NCBI RefSeq assembly: GCF_000317435.1
Contig: NC_019751.1
Coordinates: forward strand, 3,658,001-3,722,000
DNA length: 64,000 nt
DNA from: Calothrix sp. PCC 6303
GTDB taxonomy: Bacteria; Cyanobacteriota; Cyanobacteriia; Cyanobacteriales; Nostocaceae
Reading direction: 5' to 3'
The notes under the pieces were generated by a model. The model was not told the DNA's origin. It made no database searches and worked only from the letters and a program-made list of their open reading frames with translations. The translations under genes were made by a program, and so were the position numbers. Of the stretch, positions 9,341 through 18,651 are shown piece after piece (positions within the stretch are counted from its first letter, which is position 1; every line of letters starts with the position of its first letter).

Positions 9341-10999
9341 ATGCAAAAAACATCTGATGACACACTCAGTCTCTGGCGAGAAGAAGGTAGTCGTCTGATT
9401 CCCAAAAACTTTGAAGTGTTCCATAGCTTAGTTAAACAAACTAAAAATTATACACAGCAAGGTAAGTATAACGCCGCAGCAGTTTACGCAGAAATGGCAG
9501 CGTTTTATGCCACTGGGATGCACGGTGGTTTGTTCGTCAGTCAGGAACTAGAAGAAATTCTGCTAACAATTGGCAAAAATGTCATAACTGAAGACATTTA
9601 TACTCAGAAAAAAAATACTTCGTTATCATCAGCCCCAAAGCACATACTCCATGTAATTACATCTGTAAGTTCTATTGGTGGACATACAAGAATGCTCTGG
9701 CGTTGGATTCAGCAGGATAATAAACGCTGCCACTCAATTGTCATCACTCGTCAGGAACAACAAACCGAAATCCCACTAATTCTCAAAACTGCTGTAAAAA
9801 ACAGCGGCGGCAAGATATACATACTGAATTCCAAAGTCGGCGGTGTCATTTCCTGGGCAAAACAACTACGAAAAATTGCCAATCAAAGAGATTTGGTTGT
9901 ATTGTATACACACAACTATGATGTAATTCCCATCATAGCCTTTGCCCAAAAGCAACAATCTCCACCAGTTATCTTTATAGATCACGCCGACCATAAGTTT
10001 TGGCTAGGAGCTAGCATTGGTGACATTTTCGCTAGTCTACGTGAGTCCGGAATGCGTTTATTGCACAAACGTAGAGAAATTGAAACTGACCTGAGCGTGC
10101 TACTTCCAATTATCATAGAACCTACCCACAGAAGTCTCTCGCGCTCACAAGCAAAACAAAAAATTGGTCTTCCCGAAGATAGTATTCTCCTACTTTCAGT
10201 TGCTAGAGCAGTTAAGTATAAAACAATAGACGGTATCAGCTTTGCAGATGCTCACCTTCCATTACTCGAAAAATACGAAAAAGTTTTTCTCATAGTAGTC
10301 GGTCCCAATAATCCAGCAGATTGGGCGACAGCAATTCAGAAAACAGAAGGGAGAATTCGAGTAATTAGCGAAACTCCAAACACTGCAATATTTTACCAAG
10401 CTGCTGACATTTATGTCGACTCATTTCCTTTTGTCTCCAATACATCACTCTTAGAAGCTGGTAGCTATGCTGTACCATTAGTTACTCGCAACCCTTACTC
10501 AGATGCATCCGAAATTCTCGGTGCTGATATGCCAGGTTTGACTGGTAATCTGATTCAAGTCAGGGATATTCAAGAATATATTGCAACTCTCTCACACCTA
10601 ATTGAAGACGAAAAATTTAGACAATCTCTTGGTGAAGCAACCAGCAAAAAAATAGCAGAAACACACTGGGGGAATCACTGGCAACAAAAATTAGAAAATT
10701 TGTATATGAGTGCCATGTCCGTACCAAAAGTCAACAGAACTATGACTGCTGTAGACCAGATGTATATCGGAGAACCAGATACTCTGATACCAATAGTTCA
10801 CGGTGGCAACTGCGATGTTGACTATGTAATTCAAATCTACATGGGAATTTTGCCATTATCTCTACGATGGCAGCATTGGCAAAGATTTTATCAAAAGTAT
10901 TCCTCTCGTTATTCCTTAAGTTTTTTGCTGCCGGAATGGCTGTACAGACAATACTTAAACTTTAGATTAACTTTGAAAAATATTCTCAGCACTAAGTAA
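9341..10999 (+). CDS. Glycosyltransferase, GT-B fold (GT4-like)
   Basis: 552 residues. An N-terminal helical extension of about 100 residues precedes a GT-B core beginning at KHILHVITSVSSIGGHTRMLW, with the glycine-rich acceptor-side loop. The C-terminal half has ILLLSVARAVKYKTIDG, then AADIYVDSFPFVSNTSLLEAGSYAVPLVT, where the usual ExxxxxxxE pattern is reduced to one glutamate. The extension and the weak motif set it apart from the plain GT4 enzymes nearby. The stop is followed directly by the next start codon, so it is tightly coupled with the next gene. Donor and acceptor are unknown. Confidence 0.78.
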   Translation: MQKTSDDTLSLWREEGSRLIPKNFEVFHSLVKQTKNYTQQGKYNAAAVYAEMAAFYATGMHGGLFVSQELEEILLTIGKNVITEDIYTQKKNTSLSSAPKHILHVITSVSSIGGHTRMLWRWIQQDNKRCHSIVITRQEQQTEIPLILKTAVKNSGGKIYILNSKVGGVISWAKQLRKIANQRDLVVLYTHNYDVIPIIAFAQKQQSPPVIFIDHADHKFWLGASIGDIFASLRESGMRLLHKRREIETDLSVLLPIIIEPTHRSLSRSQAKQKIGLPEDSILLLSVARAVKYKTIDGISFADAHLPLLEKYEKVFLIVVGPNNPADWATAIQKTEGRIRVISETPNTAIFYQAADIYVDSFPFVSNTSLLEAGSYAVPLVTRNPYSDASEILGADMPGLTGNLIQVRDIQEYIATLSHLIEDEKFRQSLGEATSKKIAETHWGNHWQQKLENLYMSAMSVPKVNRTMTAVDQMYIGEPDTLIPIVHGGNCDVDYVIQIYMGILPLSLRWQHWQRFYQKYSSRYSLSFLLPEWLYRQYLNFRLTLKNILSTK

Positions 11000-12163
11000 A
11001 TGGCTAAAATCGCAGTAATTTCAACAACGGCAGGCTATCCTTGGGGCGGTAGCGAATACTTATGGGCAGCAATGGTAGAGCAAGCATTGTTAGAAGGACA
11101 TGAAGTTTTAGTGTCAGTTAATGAGTTAGCAGTAACACATTCATCTGTTATCAAACTACAAGAGCAAGGTGCCAAAATATTTTCTAACACTAGAAGTTTC
11201 AGTTTAGTATCTAGAATACTGTATAAGCTGATTCAAAAAAATCCCTTACTTAAAAAATTCCTTAATAACTCACAATTTAAACCTATTTTTGATAGTAATC
11301 CTGATGTTATATGCTTGAGTGAAGGGCATATTTATAGCGCTGTTTTTGATCAGGATCTAATAAAACTTTTTCAAAATCATTCTATTCCTTACTTAGTTGT
11401 TACTCATCTGAACGAAGAATGTTACAAATTAGAAGAAAACATCAGAAAAACTGCTAAAAAACTTTTCTCTAAAGCAAAATATCATGTTTTTGTATCACAC
11501 AAAAATGTCAAAATTGCTGAACGTCAACTTGCTCAATCATTACCAAATGCTTTAGTTTTACAAAACCCAGTAAATTTAGTTAATTTAAATATAGTTTCTT
11601 GGCTACAACAGTCAACAATTTTTTTTGCTAGTGTAGCTAGACTGGATGCAGCTTATAAAGGTCAAGACATCCTATTTGAAATTCTCAGTTCACCAGTATG
11701 GCAACAAAGAAACTGGCAACTAAATCTCTATGGTTCTGGTCCAGATCAATCTTACCTTGAAGCTTTAGCTGAGTATTATGGCATTGCACATAGAGTAAAA
11801 TTCTTCGGGCATGTTAATGATATTCGCTCAATTTGGTCTAATAACCATATACTATTACTTCCTTCCAGAGAAGAAGGAGGACCACCAATATCTTTAGTTG
11901 AAACAATGCTGTGTGGTCGTCCAGTTGTTGCCACCGATGTAGGAGCAGTGACTGAATGGATTGAAGATGAACTGACTGGTTTTATTGCAGAAGCGCCTAC
12001 ACTAAACTTATTTGCAGCTGCGATGAATAGAGCATGGCAGTCACAGAATAATTGGGAAAAAATGGGAGTTAAAGCTCATGAAATTGCCACTGCTAAACTT
12101 GATCATTCACCTGGATGCAGCTTATTAAAACTAGTTCTTGATGCGTCTACAAAACATCTGTAG
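11000..12163 (+). CDS. Glycosyltransferase family 4
   Basis: 387-residue GT-B retaining glycosyltransferase. The N-terminal loop YPWGGSEYLWAAM binds the acceptor side. FASVARLDAAYKGQDIL and the REEGGPPISLVETMLCG motif with two glutamates mark the nucleotide-sugar site. Its ATG follows the upstream stop codon without a gap. It likely adds one sugar to the lipid-linked repeat unit at the inner face of the membrane. Confidence 0.88.
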   Translation: MAKIAVISTTAGYPWGGSEYLWAAMVEQALLEGHEVLVSVNELAVTHSSVIKLQEQGAKIFSNTRSFSLVSRILYKLIQKNPLLKKFLNNSQFKPIFDSNPDVICLSEGHIYSAVFDQDLIKLFQNHSIPYLVVTHLNEECYKLEENIRKTAKKLFSKAKYHVFVSHKNVKIAERQLAQSLPNALVLQNPVNLVNLNIVSWLQQSTIFFASVARLDAAYKGQDILFEILSSPVWQQRNWQLNLYGSGPDQSYLEALAEYYGIAHRVKFFGHVNDIRSIWSNNHILLLPSREEGGPPISLVETMLCGRPVVATDVGAVTEWIEDELTGFIAEAPTLNLFAAAMNRAWQSQNNWEKMGVKAHEIATAKLDHSPGCSLLKLVLDASTKHL

Positions 12164-12345
12164 TTTAGATATATTAATTGTTTCCTTTATGTCAATATCT
12201 AATCTCATAAAGCAAGATTAATTTCGAGTATTTATTGAAGCTAAAATGATGCGATAGATTATTCGGTGTAATCGATATAAATCATAGATTGTCTCAGTTT
12301 TTTAATGCACTAAATTAGTTGTGTTATTTCACTAAACATACTTAG

Positions 12346-12373
12346 ATTTTTTCAATAATCAAATCGGATTCTT
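12346..12373 (+). promoter_or_regulatory. 28-bp element, copy 2, upstream of a GT2 gene
   Basis: Exact second copy of 5113-5140, ending 11 nt before the ATG at 12385. The preceding 180 nt are AT-rich and hold no gene. Because it lies so close to the start here, it would be in the 5' leader or overlap a -10 region. It could mark a separate transcription start for the second half of the locus. Confidence 0.5.
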
Positions 12374-12384
12374 GTATTAAATTT

Positions 12385-13320
12385 ATGCCAAGTTATATGC
12401 AACCTATTTTAAGTGTTGTTATTTGTACACATAATCCTAATACTAATTACTTAACAAGAGTATTAGAAGCATTAAAAGAGCAAACCTTAAAGTTAGAGTT
12501 ATGGGAAATATTACTCATCGATAATGCAAGTAGTCAACAGTTATCTTTAGAAATAGATCTAAGTTGGCATCCTCAATCTCGCCATATCCGAGAAGATAAA
12601 TTAGGATTAACCCCTGCAAGACTACGAGGTATTAAAGAGGCAGTGGGGGAAGTTTTGGTTTTTGTTGATGATGATAATGTTTTAGACTTTGATTACCTCA
12701 AATTAGCGGTTGAAATTAGTCAAGATTTTCCCAAACTTGGCGCTTGGGGTGGACAAGTTCAAGCAGAATTTGAGGAACCACCCCCAGAATGGACAAAGCC
12801 TTACTGGGGCTTCCTAGCTATTCGTGAATTTACTACAGATAAATGGTCTAATTTATTACATCAACATGAGACAGTACCTTGTGGTGCAGGAATGTGTGTT
12901 CGCAGAGTAGTGGCTGATAAATATGCTGATTTAGTATCTCACGATCCAAGACGTATAAATCTTGATCGCAAGGGAACATTACTAACAAGTTGTGGAGATT
13001 CAGACTTAGCATTTACAGCTTGTGATGTTGGATTAGGTACAGGATTATTTACTTACTTAAAGTTGATTCATCTGATCCCTCACACTAGGCTTAAAGAGGA
13101 CTATATTTTGAGGTTGTTAGAAGGAATATGCTACTCGCGGACAATTCTAGACTTTTTAAGGGGGAAGCCAATACCTAAATATTCTTGGAAAGATAGGTTG
13201 TTGGAATATTATTTTATCTTGCGACTGAATCCAAGAGAACGTCGTTTGTACATGGCGCAAAAAAGGGGTAATTTTCTTGCTTTAAAAGAATTATTGAAGC
13301 TATCTAGTATATCAAGATAG
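12385..13320 (+). CDS. Glycosyltransferase family 2 (GT-A)
   Basis: 311-residue GT2 enzyme. SVVICTHNPN at the start, LLIDNASS, then VFVDDDNVLDFDYL gives the metal-binding DxD, with GAGMCVRR and GDSDLAFTA in the acceptor region. The residues SCGDSDLAF correspond to the catalytic-base segment of the family. A second possible start (MQP, five codons later) cannot be excluded. It follows the 28-bp element and is separated from its neighbours by more than 200 nt on each side, so it may be its own transcription unit. Confidence 0.87.
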   Translation: MPSYMQPILSVVICTHNPNTNYLTRVLEALKEQTLKLELWEILLIDNASSQQLSLEIDLSWHPQSRHIREDKLGLTPARLRGIKEAVGEVLVFVDDDNVLDFDYLKLAVEISQDFPKLGAWGGQVQAEFEEPPPEWTKPYWGFLAIREFTTDKWSNLLHQHETVPCGAGMCVRRVVADKYADLVSHDPRRINLDRKGTLLTSCGDSDLAFTACDVGLGTGLFTYLKLIHLIPHTRLKEDYILRLLEGICYSRTILDFLRGKPIPKYSWKDRLLEYYFILRLNPRERRLYMAQKRGNFLALKELLKLSSISR

Positions 13321-13349
13321 AAGCAAGAAGCTAGGATGAAAAACAAGTA

Positions 13350-13512
13350 ATAATACTAATTTGAAACAAGAATGCGACAGATGATTTTTGTATACGTCAT
13401 ATAGCCTCTTGCTCCCTTCGGGAGAGCTACGCTAACAGAGGATCTGAGTCGCAAAGTGACACGCTACGCGAACGCTAACACGTCTCATATTTTGGATGTG
13501 TTGCAAATATTT
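13350..13512. repeat. Dispersed palindromic repeat, copy with core in orientation 1
   Basis: The 434-nt gap 13321-13754 contains this element and no gene. Flanks read (left) ATACTAATTTGAAA..TGCGACAGAT and (right) CACGTCTCATAT..GATGTGTTG, as in the copy at 22599-22745. The inner 42 bases at 13401-13442 (with CTCCCTTCGGGAG) are the exact reverse complement of 22675-22716, so the core is inverted relative to its flanks. The remainder of the gap is AT-rich with nothing recognised. Confidence 0.7.
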
Positions 13513-13754
13513 TTGAATCGGTATCAGTAATGATTCTGTTTTGTAAAAGATAGAATTTTTAGGTAAATTAAACCCCAAAAAACGGTTAATCTAATAGACA
13601 TTGCTGGACAAGCTGATATCTATTTTAATAATAGTTTTATTAATGCATTATGTACATAGTGATGCTCGCCACAAGCTCACATCATACTATATTTGTAGGC
13701 GTTTCAGATTCTCATACTGCAATGTACTTGTAATAAAATAGAATACTTATTTAA

Positions 13755-14657
13755 ATGCTAATTCAAGAGATACCCAAGATTTCTATCGTTACACCTTCCT
13801 ACAATCAAGCTAATTTTTTAGAGGCGACTATTCAGAGCGTATTATCACAAAATTATCGAAATCTAGAGTACATAATTATCGATGGCGGTTCTACAGATGG
13901 AAGTTTAGAAATTATCAAAAAATACGAAAAATACTTGCACTTCTGGTGCAGTGAACCAGACAAAGGACAGTATGATGCTATTAATAAAGGATTTAAACAT
14001 TCAACTGGTGAAATTATGGCATGGATTAATAGTGATGATATGTATTGCCCCTGGGTATTTAAAACAGTAGCTGATGTGATTTCTGAGCTACCTGAAGTAG
14101 AATGGTTAACAACCTTACGTATGGGTTTATGGGATTGGCACGGCTTTTGTATTGGTTTTTTCCCATTACCGGGTTATGCGAAAGCGGCTTTTTTGGATGG
14201 TTATTATCTTCCCAAAAAAAGAAATATTGGTGTTTGGATACAGCAAGAATCTACTTTTTGGCGACGCAGTTTGTGGGAAAAAGCAGGAAGTTTTATTTGC
14301 CAAGATTTCAAGCTTGCTGGCGATTTTGAACTGTGGTCACGGTTTTTTATTCATACAGAATTGTATGGTGTAGATTCGCCATTGGCTGGTTTTCGCGTTC
14401 AGTCAAAGCAAAAAAGTCGTCAGATAGATGCTTATTTCCATGAAGCAGAGCAGATATTATCATCTACAAGGGAGTCATTAACTTATTCTAATGTTAGCTG
14501 GCTCAAAAATATCTGCTTGCAATTAAGTTTACATCGTATTCCTAAAGTTGAAAAGGCTGTAGCTTCATTAGTTGGTTATGATGGGAAAAAAATTGTTAGA
14601 AGAAATCAAGATACTGCATCTGGTTTTTGGCAAATACAAGAATACAAGTTTCTTTAA
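13755..14657 (+). CDS. Glycosyltransferase family 2
   Basis: 300-residue GT2 enzyme. SIVTPSYNQANFLEATIQSVL and YIIIDGGSTDGSLEII form the nucleotide-binding half; MAWINSDDMYCPW holds the DxD-like metal site; GDFELWSRF is the acceptor or base region. Similar to many WfgS-like polysaccharide transferases. Upstream is a long repeat-bearing gap, downstream a MITE-like repeat, so it stands alone on the + strand within the locus. Confidence 0.87.
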   Translation: MLIQEIPKISIVTPSYNQANFLEATIQSVLSQNYRNLEYIIIDGGSTDGSLEIIKKYEKYLHFWCSEPDKGQYDAINKGFKHSTGEIMAWINSDDMYCPWVFKTVADVISELPEVEWLTTLRMGLWDWHGFCIGFFPLPGYAKAAFLDGYYLPKKRNIGVWIQQESTFWRRSLWEKAGSFICQDFKLAGDFELWSRFFIHTELYGVDSPLAGFRVQSKQKSRQIDAYFHEAEQILSSTRESLTYSNVSWLKNICLQLSLHRIPKVEKAVASLVGYDGKKIVRRNQDTASGFWQIQEYKFL

Positions 14658-14716
14658 GTATGAGAGTTGAAGCTGAAGCGAGATAGGAGTACTCCAAGCA
14701 AAAAAAAGCCCAGTTG

Positions 14717-14844
14717 TCATTACGTAGCTTGCTTCTCCGTTTCGGAGTACGAAGCGATAGCGAAGTGAAGTAATCGCGTAGTCTACAAGTTCTTGGGATT
14801 GCTGAGTCCTTCCTCAAACCTACGGTTCGCAAGCTACGCAATGA
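14717..14844. repeat. MITE-like element with 16-bp terminal inverted repeats
   Basis: TCATTACGTAGCTTGC (14717-14732) and GCAAGCTACGCAATGA (14829-14844) are inverted repeats with one mismatch, enclosing 96 nt with further small palindromes (CTCCGTTTCGGAG). No coding capacity. It fills most of the 308-nt gap between two GT2 genes. Confidence 0.6.
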
Positions 14845-14965
14845 GTGATTTTGGATCATTTATTTGTTGGAACACTCTCTCTAGCCTTGTTCATCGGGCT
14901 AAAACTTGTGATGAAAGCGTAATCCTCAAACTGATGATGTTGATGGGTAATTTTTCACTCACACA

Positions 14966-15802
14966 ATGTGTTTTATGATTGATAAAAGATTTAGTAAAAA
15001 TTTACCTTTGATTTCAATTATTACAGTTACTTATAATTGTTTTCATGATTTAACTGAAACATTTAATAGTGTTATTTCTCAGAGTTATAAAAATATAGAA
15101 TATATTGTAATTGATGGTGGTTCTAAAGATGGAACTATGGGTTTTCTACATGAAAATGATGATAAAATAGCCTATTGGGTCAGTGAAACAGATTCAGGAA
15201 TTTATGATGCGATGAATAAGGGAGCTTTAGCCAGTACTGGAGATTGGCTGATATTTATGAATTCTGGGGATAAGTTTTTGACAGAAGATACACTAAATCA
15301 AGTTATCAGCTATCTAAACGATACTGTAGATGTTGTTTACGGAGGAGTTGAATCTGTTACGAATGATAGATTTGGCTATCATACTGATCAACGTCATCCA
15401 TATGATTTATCTATTATTTGGCGGGAGATTCCGACTTGTCATCAAAGTATTTTCGTGAAAAGAGAATTACAGCTTAAATTTCCTTTTGATACTGATTTAA
15501 GTTGGTGTGCAGATCATGATTTTATAACTCGATTGTATGTATCTGGTTATAAGTTTTTGGAAATTCCTGTAGTTGTTGCTAAATTTGATACATCAGGGGG
15601 AGCCTCAAGGGATTTATTGAGCTTTACGCGAGAAAGATGGTCTATTTATAGAAAGCATTTTAGTAGGTCATTTGCGAAAGATTGGTATTTTATTAATGAA
15701 TACAAAGGATTTTGGTTGCACAAAAACATTATTAGTAAAATACGTGACTTGCTGCCTAGCGGATGGGTTCTTACTTGGCGTAAGTATCGACGCATATATT
15801 AG
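14966..15802 (+). CDS. Glycosyltransferase family 2
   Basis: About 278 residues; an ATG at 14975 (MIDKRFSKN) is an equally good start and no clear ribosome site decides. SIITVTYNCFHDL, YIVIDGGSKDGT and WLIFMNSGDKFL are GT2 marks, with an NSGD variant of the DxD. WCADHDFITRLY is the acceptor-side segment. Resembles the colanic-acid WcaA/WcaE type. It precedes the GT-A-like gene at 15837 by 34 nt. Confidence 0.85.
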   Translation: MCFMIDKRFSKNLPLISIITVTYNCFHDLTETFNSVISQSYKNIEYIVIDGGSKDGTMGFLHENDDKIAYWVSETDSGIYDAMNKGALASTGDWLIFMNSGDKFLTEDTLNQVISYLNDTVDVVYGGVESVTNDRFGYHTDQRHPYDLSIIWREIPTCHQSIFVKRELQLKFPFDTDLSWCADHDFITRLYVSGYKFLEIPVVVAKFDTSGGASRDLLSFTRERWSIYRKHFSRSFAKDWYFINEYKGFWLHKNIISKIRDLLPSGWVLTWRKYRRIY

Positions 15803-15836
15803 TTTGATTTGACTATAATTTTTATGAATTAATTGT

Positions 15837-16820
15837 ATGATTAACTCTGACAATATTGGAGCTTACTTTTCTGCTAATGATTTTGTTTACGATTGGGTAA
15901 TTGCTTTTCTCAATAGCTTTAGAACCTTTAACCCAGATTTACGCCTGATTCTAATTCCCTTTAATGATGAGTGCGATCGCATTCTCAAACTAAGTAGCAT
16001 TTATCAATTTGAAGTATATACCGATGTGTCTTTCTCACGCTTGGAACGAATTGGTGAAGCATTTGAGCTAGGCTATACCCCTACCGGTCCCTATTGGTTT
16101 AGACGCTATGCAGCTTTTTGGGGACCACTAGATTATTTTATGTACTTAGATGCTCGGCAAATTGTGCTAGCAAATCTTAAACCCTTCATTGAAGTAATAG
16201 AAACTCTGGGGTTTGACTTTCTACATTATGACTGTGCGATCGACCAAGTGTACGAACAAGGAACATTTCGTCAAGAATTATTAAGACAGGGGCGGGGACG
16301 CGGTTTTAATTCTGGTCGTTGGGCTTCTCGTAAGGGGCTATTTTCAATTGAAGACTTTGAGTCATTTGCATCAGATGCATTAAAAATACGAGATCAACTC
16401 AACCCTCGCAATACAGATCAAGCATTCATTAACTATTGCTGTGATATGAAGCCTGTGCGCTATGGGCATTTTGCAGAAGTGATTGGAGGTATATCTCAAA
16501 ACGGGTGGGCAAGACTATCGGGTAAAATTTACTCGAAAGATGGAAAATATTATTTGTGGGATTACGGGGGTTTGGATCATAAAAAACAAATATTTCTTCT
16601 ACATTGGGCAGGTTACAGATTGAATGCTTTAATGCCTAATAATTATTTATTATATCAATATTTATTAAGAGAAAAATCCATGTTCAAGCGATTGCAATTT
16701 TACGGAAATATGGGATTAAATTACTTAATAAGTACTCCGATTAATAGTATAAAAAAGCAAAAATTACTCAACACTTTGTATCATAAATTAGAAAAATATT
16801 ATAAAATTTATGTTAAATAA
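15837..16820 (+). CDS. Putative nucleotide-diphospho-sugar transferase-like protein (GT-A fold)
   Basis: 327 residues. The pattern of N-terminal strand, then GPLDYFMYLDARQIVLANL, then FNSGRWASRKGLFS and ending with FLLHWAGYRLNALMP is what one expects of a GT8/GT-A-like transferase: YLDAR would stand where DxD lies, and LHWAG near the C-terminus where GT8 enzymes have HxxG. A named family is not recognised with certainty. Setting among glycosyltransferases supports a sugar-transfer role. Confidence 0.55.
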   Translation: MINSDNIGAYFSANDFVYDWVIAFLNSFRTFNPDLRLILIPFNDECDRILKLSSIYQFEVYTDVSFSRLERIGEAFELGYTPTGPYWFRRYAAFWGPLDYFMYLDARQIVLANLKPFIEVIETLGFDFLHYDCAIDQVYEQGTFRQELLRQGRGRGFNSGRWASRKGLFSIEDFESFASDALKIRDQLNPRNTDQAFINYCCDMKPVRYGHFAEVIGGISQNGWARLSGKIYSKDGKYYLWDYGGLDHKKQIFLLHWAGYRLNALMPNNYLLYQYLLREKSMFKRLQFYGNMGLNYLISTPINSIKKQKLLNTLYHKLEKYYKIYVK

Positions 16821-16856
16821 TGAAGTATACAAATAAACAATAATAAAAGGCGTTTT

Positions 16857-17984
16857 GTGAAATTAACTGCTTATATTCATCCCATTCGCACTTATCTACC
16901 CTGCACAGGAATAGGGCGGCATATGAACCAGATGCTGCTTGGGCTTGCAGAACGAAGCGGGATTGAGTTAGAGTTGCTTTTCTTCAAACAATGGTTAGGA
17001 AGCGATGGGAAGCTCGATCCACTCAGCCCATTACGTGAATTGCCTAAGCGTACTTTCCCTACAGTAGAAAATTCCACTGAGCGTACATGGAAACTACTTA
17101 ACTACCCGCGTGCGGATAAATATTTGCCAGATCGGGCTGACTGGCTCTACGCTCCGATGGAAACTTATATTCCGGTCTCAAAATGCCCCGTCGCTGTTAC
17201 GATTCACGACATACAAGCATTTGAAACTAATTTACCCTGGTCAAATACTTGGCATCACCAATTTTTTCGCTACAAGTGGGAGCTTTGGGTTCGGCGTGCT
17301 TTATCTGAATGTCGGGTAGTGTTTACTGTCTCGGAATTTTCCCGACAAAGAATGGTAGAACTTTTGGGTGCAGATCCACAAAAGATTGTGGTGGTGGGAA
17401 ATGGTGTTGAGCAATCTTTCTTTGACATTGCTTCAGCTAATCCTGCTGACTGGAAAAGTCCCATAGAAGCACCGTACATTATTATAGTCGGAGGTCTGCG
17501 GCAGAAAAAAGGAGGTGATGATGTCTTAGCTGTTGCTGATACTCTGCGTCAACGCAAGAGTAATCTGCATATTGTTGTCGCCGGTGCCTCAGAAACTACT
17601 TATATTGAAGCAGTTAAAGCTCACTCACATGTGACCTTACTTGGTAAAGTTCCAGATGAAGACTTACCAGGTTTGATGCGGGGAGCATCTTCTTTCCTCT
17701 TCCTTTCTCCTTATGAAGGATTTGGCATACCTGCACTAGAAGCAATGGCTGCTGGGACTCCAGCTATTGTAGCTAATAAAGCCTCTTTGCCAGAGGTGGT
17801 TGGAGATGGGGGTATTGTAGTTAACCCAGAGGCAACAGATGACATTGTAGATGTCTTAATAGAACTCGATCGTAATTTACATCTTCGGAAAAAATATATT
17901 CAATTAGGACAAAAACATGCGGCGCAATATACTTGGTCGCGCTGTGTAGACACTTTAATCACCGCATTCAAACAATTTGCCTAA
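16857..17984 (+). CDS. Glycosyltransferase family 4 (GTG start)
   Basis: 375-residue GT4 enzyme beginning with GTG. The N-terminus has [14 protein letters not shown]; the donor half has [18 protein letters not shown] and [19 protein letters not shown] with both glutamates of the EX7E motif. The overall pattern is like mannosyltransferases such as MtfB/WbpX. Its stop overlaps the start of the methyltransferase gene by one base (TAATG), so translation is coupled. Confidence 0.9.
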   Translation: MKLTAYIHPIRTYLPCTGIGRHMNQMLLGLAERSGIELELLFFKQWLGSDGKLDPLSPLRELPKRTFPTVENSTERTWKLLNYPRADKYLPDRADWLYAPMETYIPVSKCPVAVTIHDIQAFETNLPWSNTWHHQFFRYKWELWVRRALSECRVVFTVSEFSRQRMVELLGADPQKIVVVGNGVEQSFFDIASANPADWKSPIEAPYIIIVGGLRQKKGGDDVLAVADTLRQRKSNLHIVVAGASETTYIEAVKAHSHVTLLGKVPDEDLPGLMRGASSFLFLSPYEGFGIPALEAMAAGTPAIVANKASLPEVVGDGGIVVNPEATDDIVDVLIELDRNLHLRKKYIQLGQKHAAQYTWSRCVDTLITAFKQFA

Positions 17985-18649
17985 TGCTATTAACAAATAA
18001 CAAAACCACTATGCCCCTAACACAGAAGGCAGAATATGTCCAATTTGGTAGTGGGCTATGCGCCCCTAGCCAATGGTTGAACTTTGATTCTAGTCTTGCA
18101 CTGCGCTTACAAAAGCTACCTTTAGTGGGGAAGCTAGTCCCTTCTGGTCCTTTTGGAAGATTTCCACAAAATGTGAAGTATGGTGACATAGTGAAAGGGC
18201 TACCCATACCTGACAATAGTGTTGAACTATTGTACTGTTCACATGTTTTGGAACATCTAACTTTAGAAGACCTGCCTAAGTCTCTAGAAAACTGTTACCG
18301 ATATCTTAAACCTGATGGGATATTTCGTTTGGTTCTGCCGGATTTAGAATTTATGGCTCAACAGTATGTCAAATCAACATCTCCTGAAGCTGCGTTAGAA
18401 TTCATGCGTGTGACCTGGTTAGGAAAAGAACATCGGCAACGTAGCTTACTTTCTTTTTTCCAAGAATGGATTAGTGGAAGTCAGCACCTTTGGATGTGGG
18501 ACTACAAATCACTCTCGGTTGAACTCGAAAAGGTAGGCTTTAAGGATATCCGTCGAGCTTACATGGGAGATTCTGGTATTTATGCTTTTAGCAAGTTAGA
18601 AGATATGGAGCGGTGGGAGAATGAACTTGGGATTCAATGTCGTAAGTAA
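17984..18649 (+). CDS. Class I SAM-dependent methyltransferase
   Basis: 221 residues from the TAATG start; ATG at 18011 is an alternative. YVQFGSGLCAPSQWLNFDSS is the SAM-binding start of the fold and LLYCSHVLEHL with DGIFRLVLPDLEFM the later strands, as in sugar or lipid methyltransferases of O-antigen clusters (Methyltransf_11-like). A longer frame from 17933 runs into the previous gene and is not preferred. Probably methylates a sugar or caps the chain. Confidence 0.82.
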   Translation: MLLTNNKTTMPLTQKAEYVQFGSGLCAPSQWLNFDSSLALRLQKLPLVGKLVPSGPFGRFPQNVKYGDIVKGLPIPDNSVELLYCSHVLEHLTLEDLPKSLENCYRYLKPDGIFRLVLPDLEFMAQQYVKSTSPEAALEFMRVTWLGKEHRQRSLLSFFQEWISGSQHLWMWDYKSLSVELEKVGFKDIRRAYMGDSGIYAFSKLEDMERWENELGIQCRK

Positions 18650-18651
18650 AC

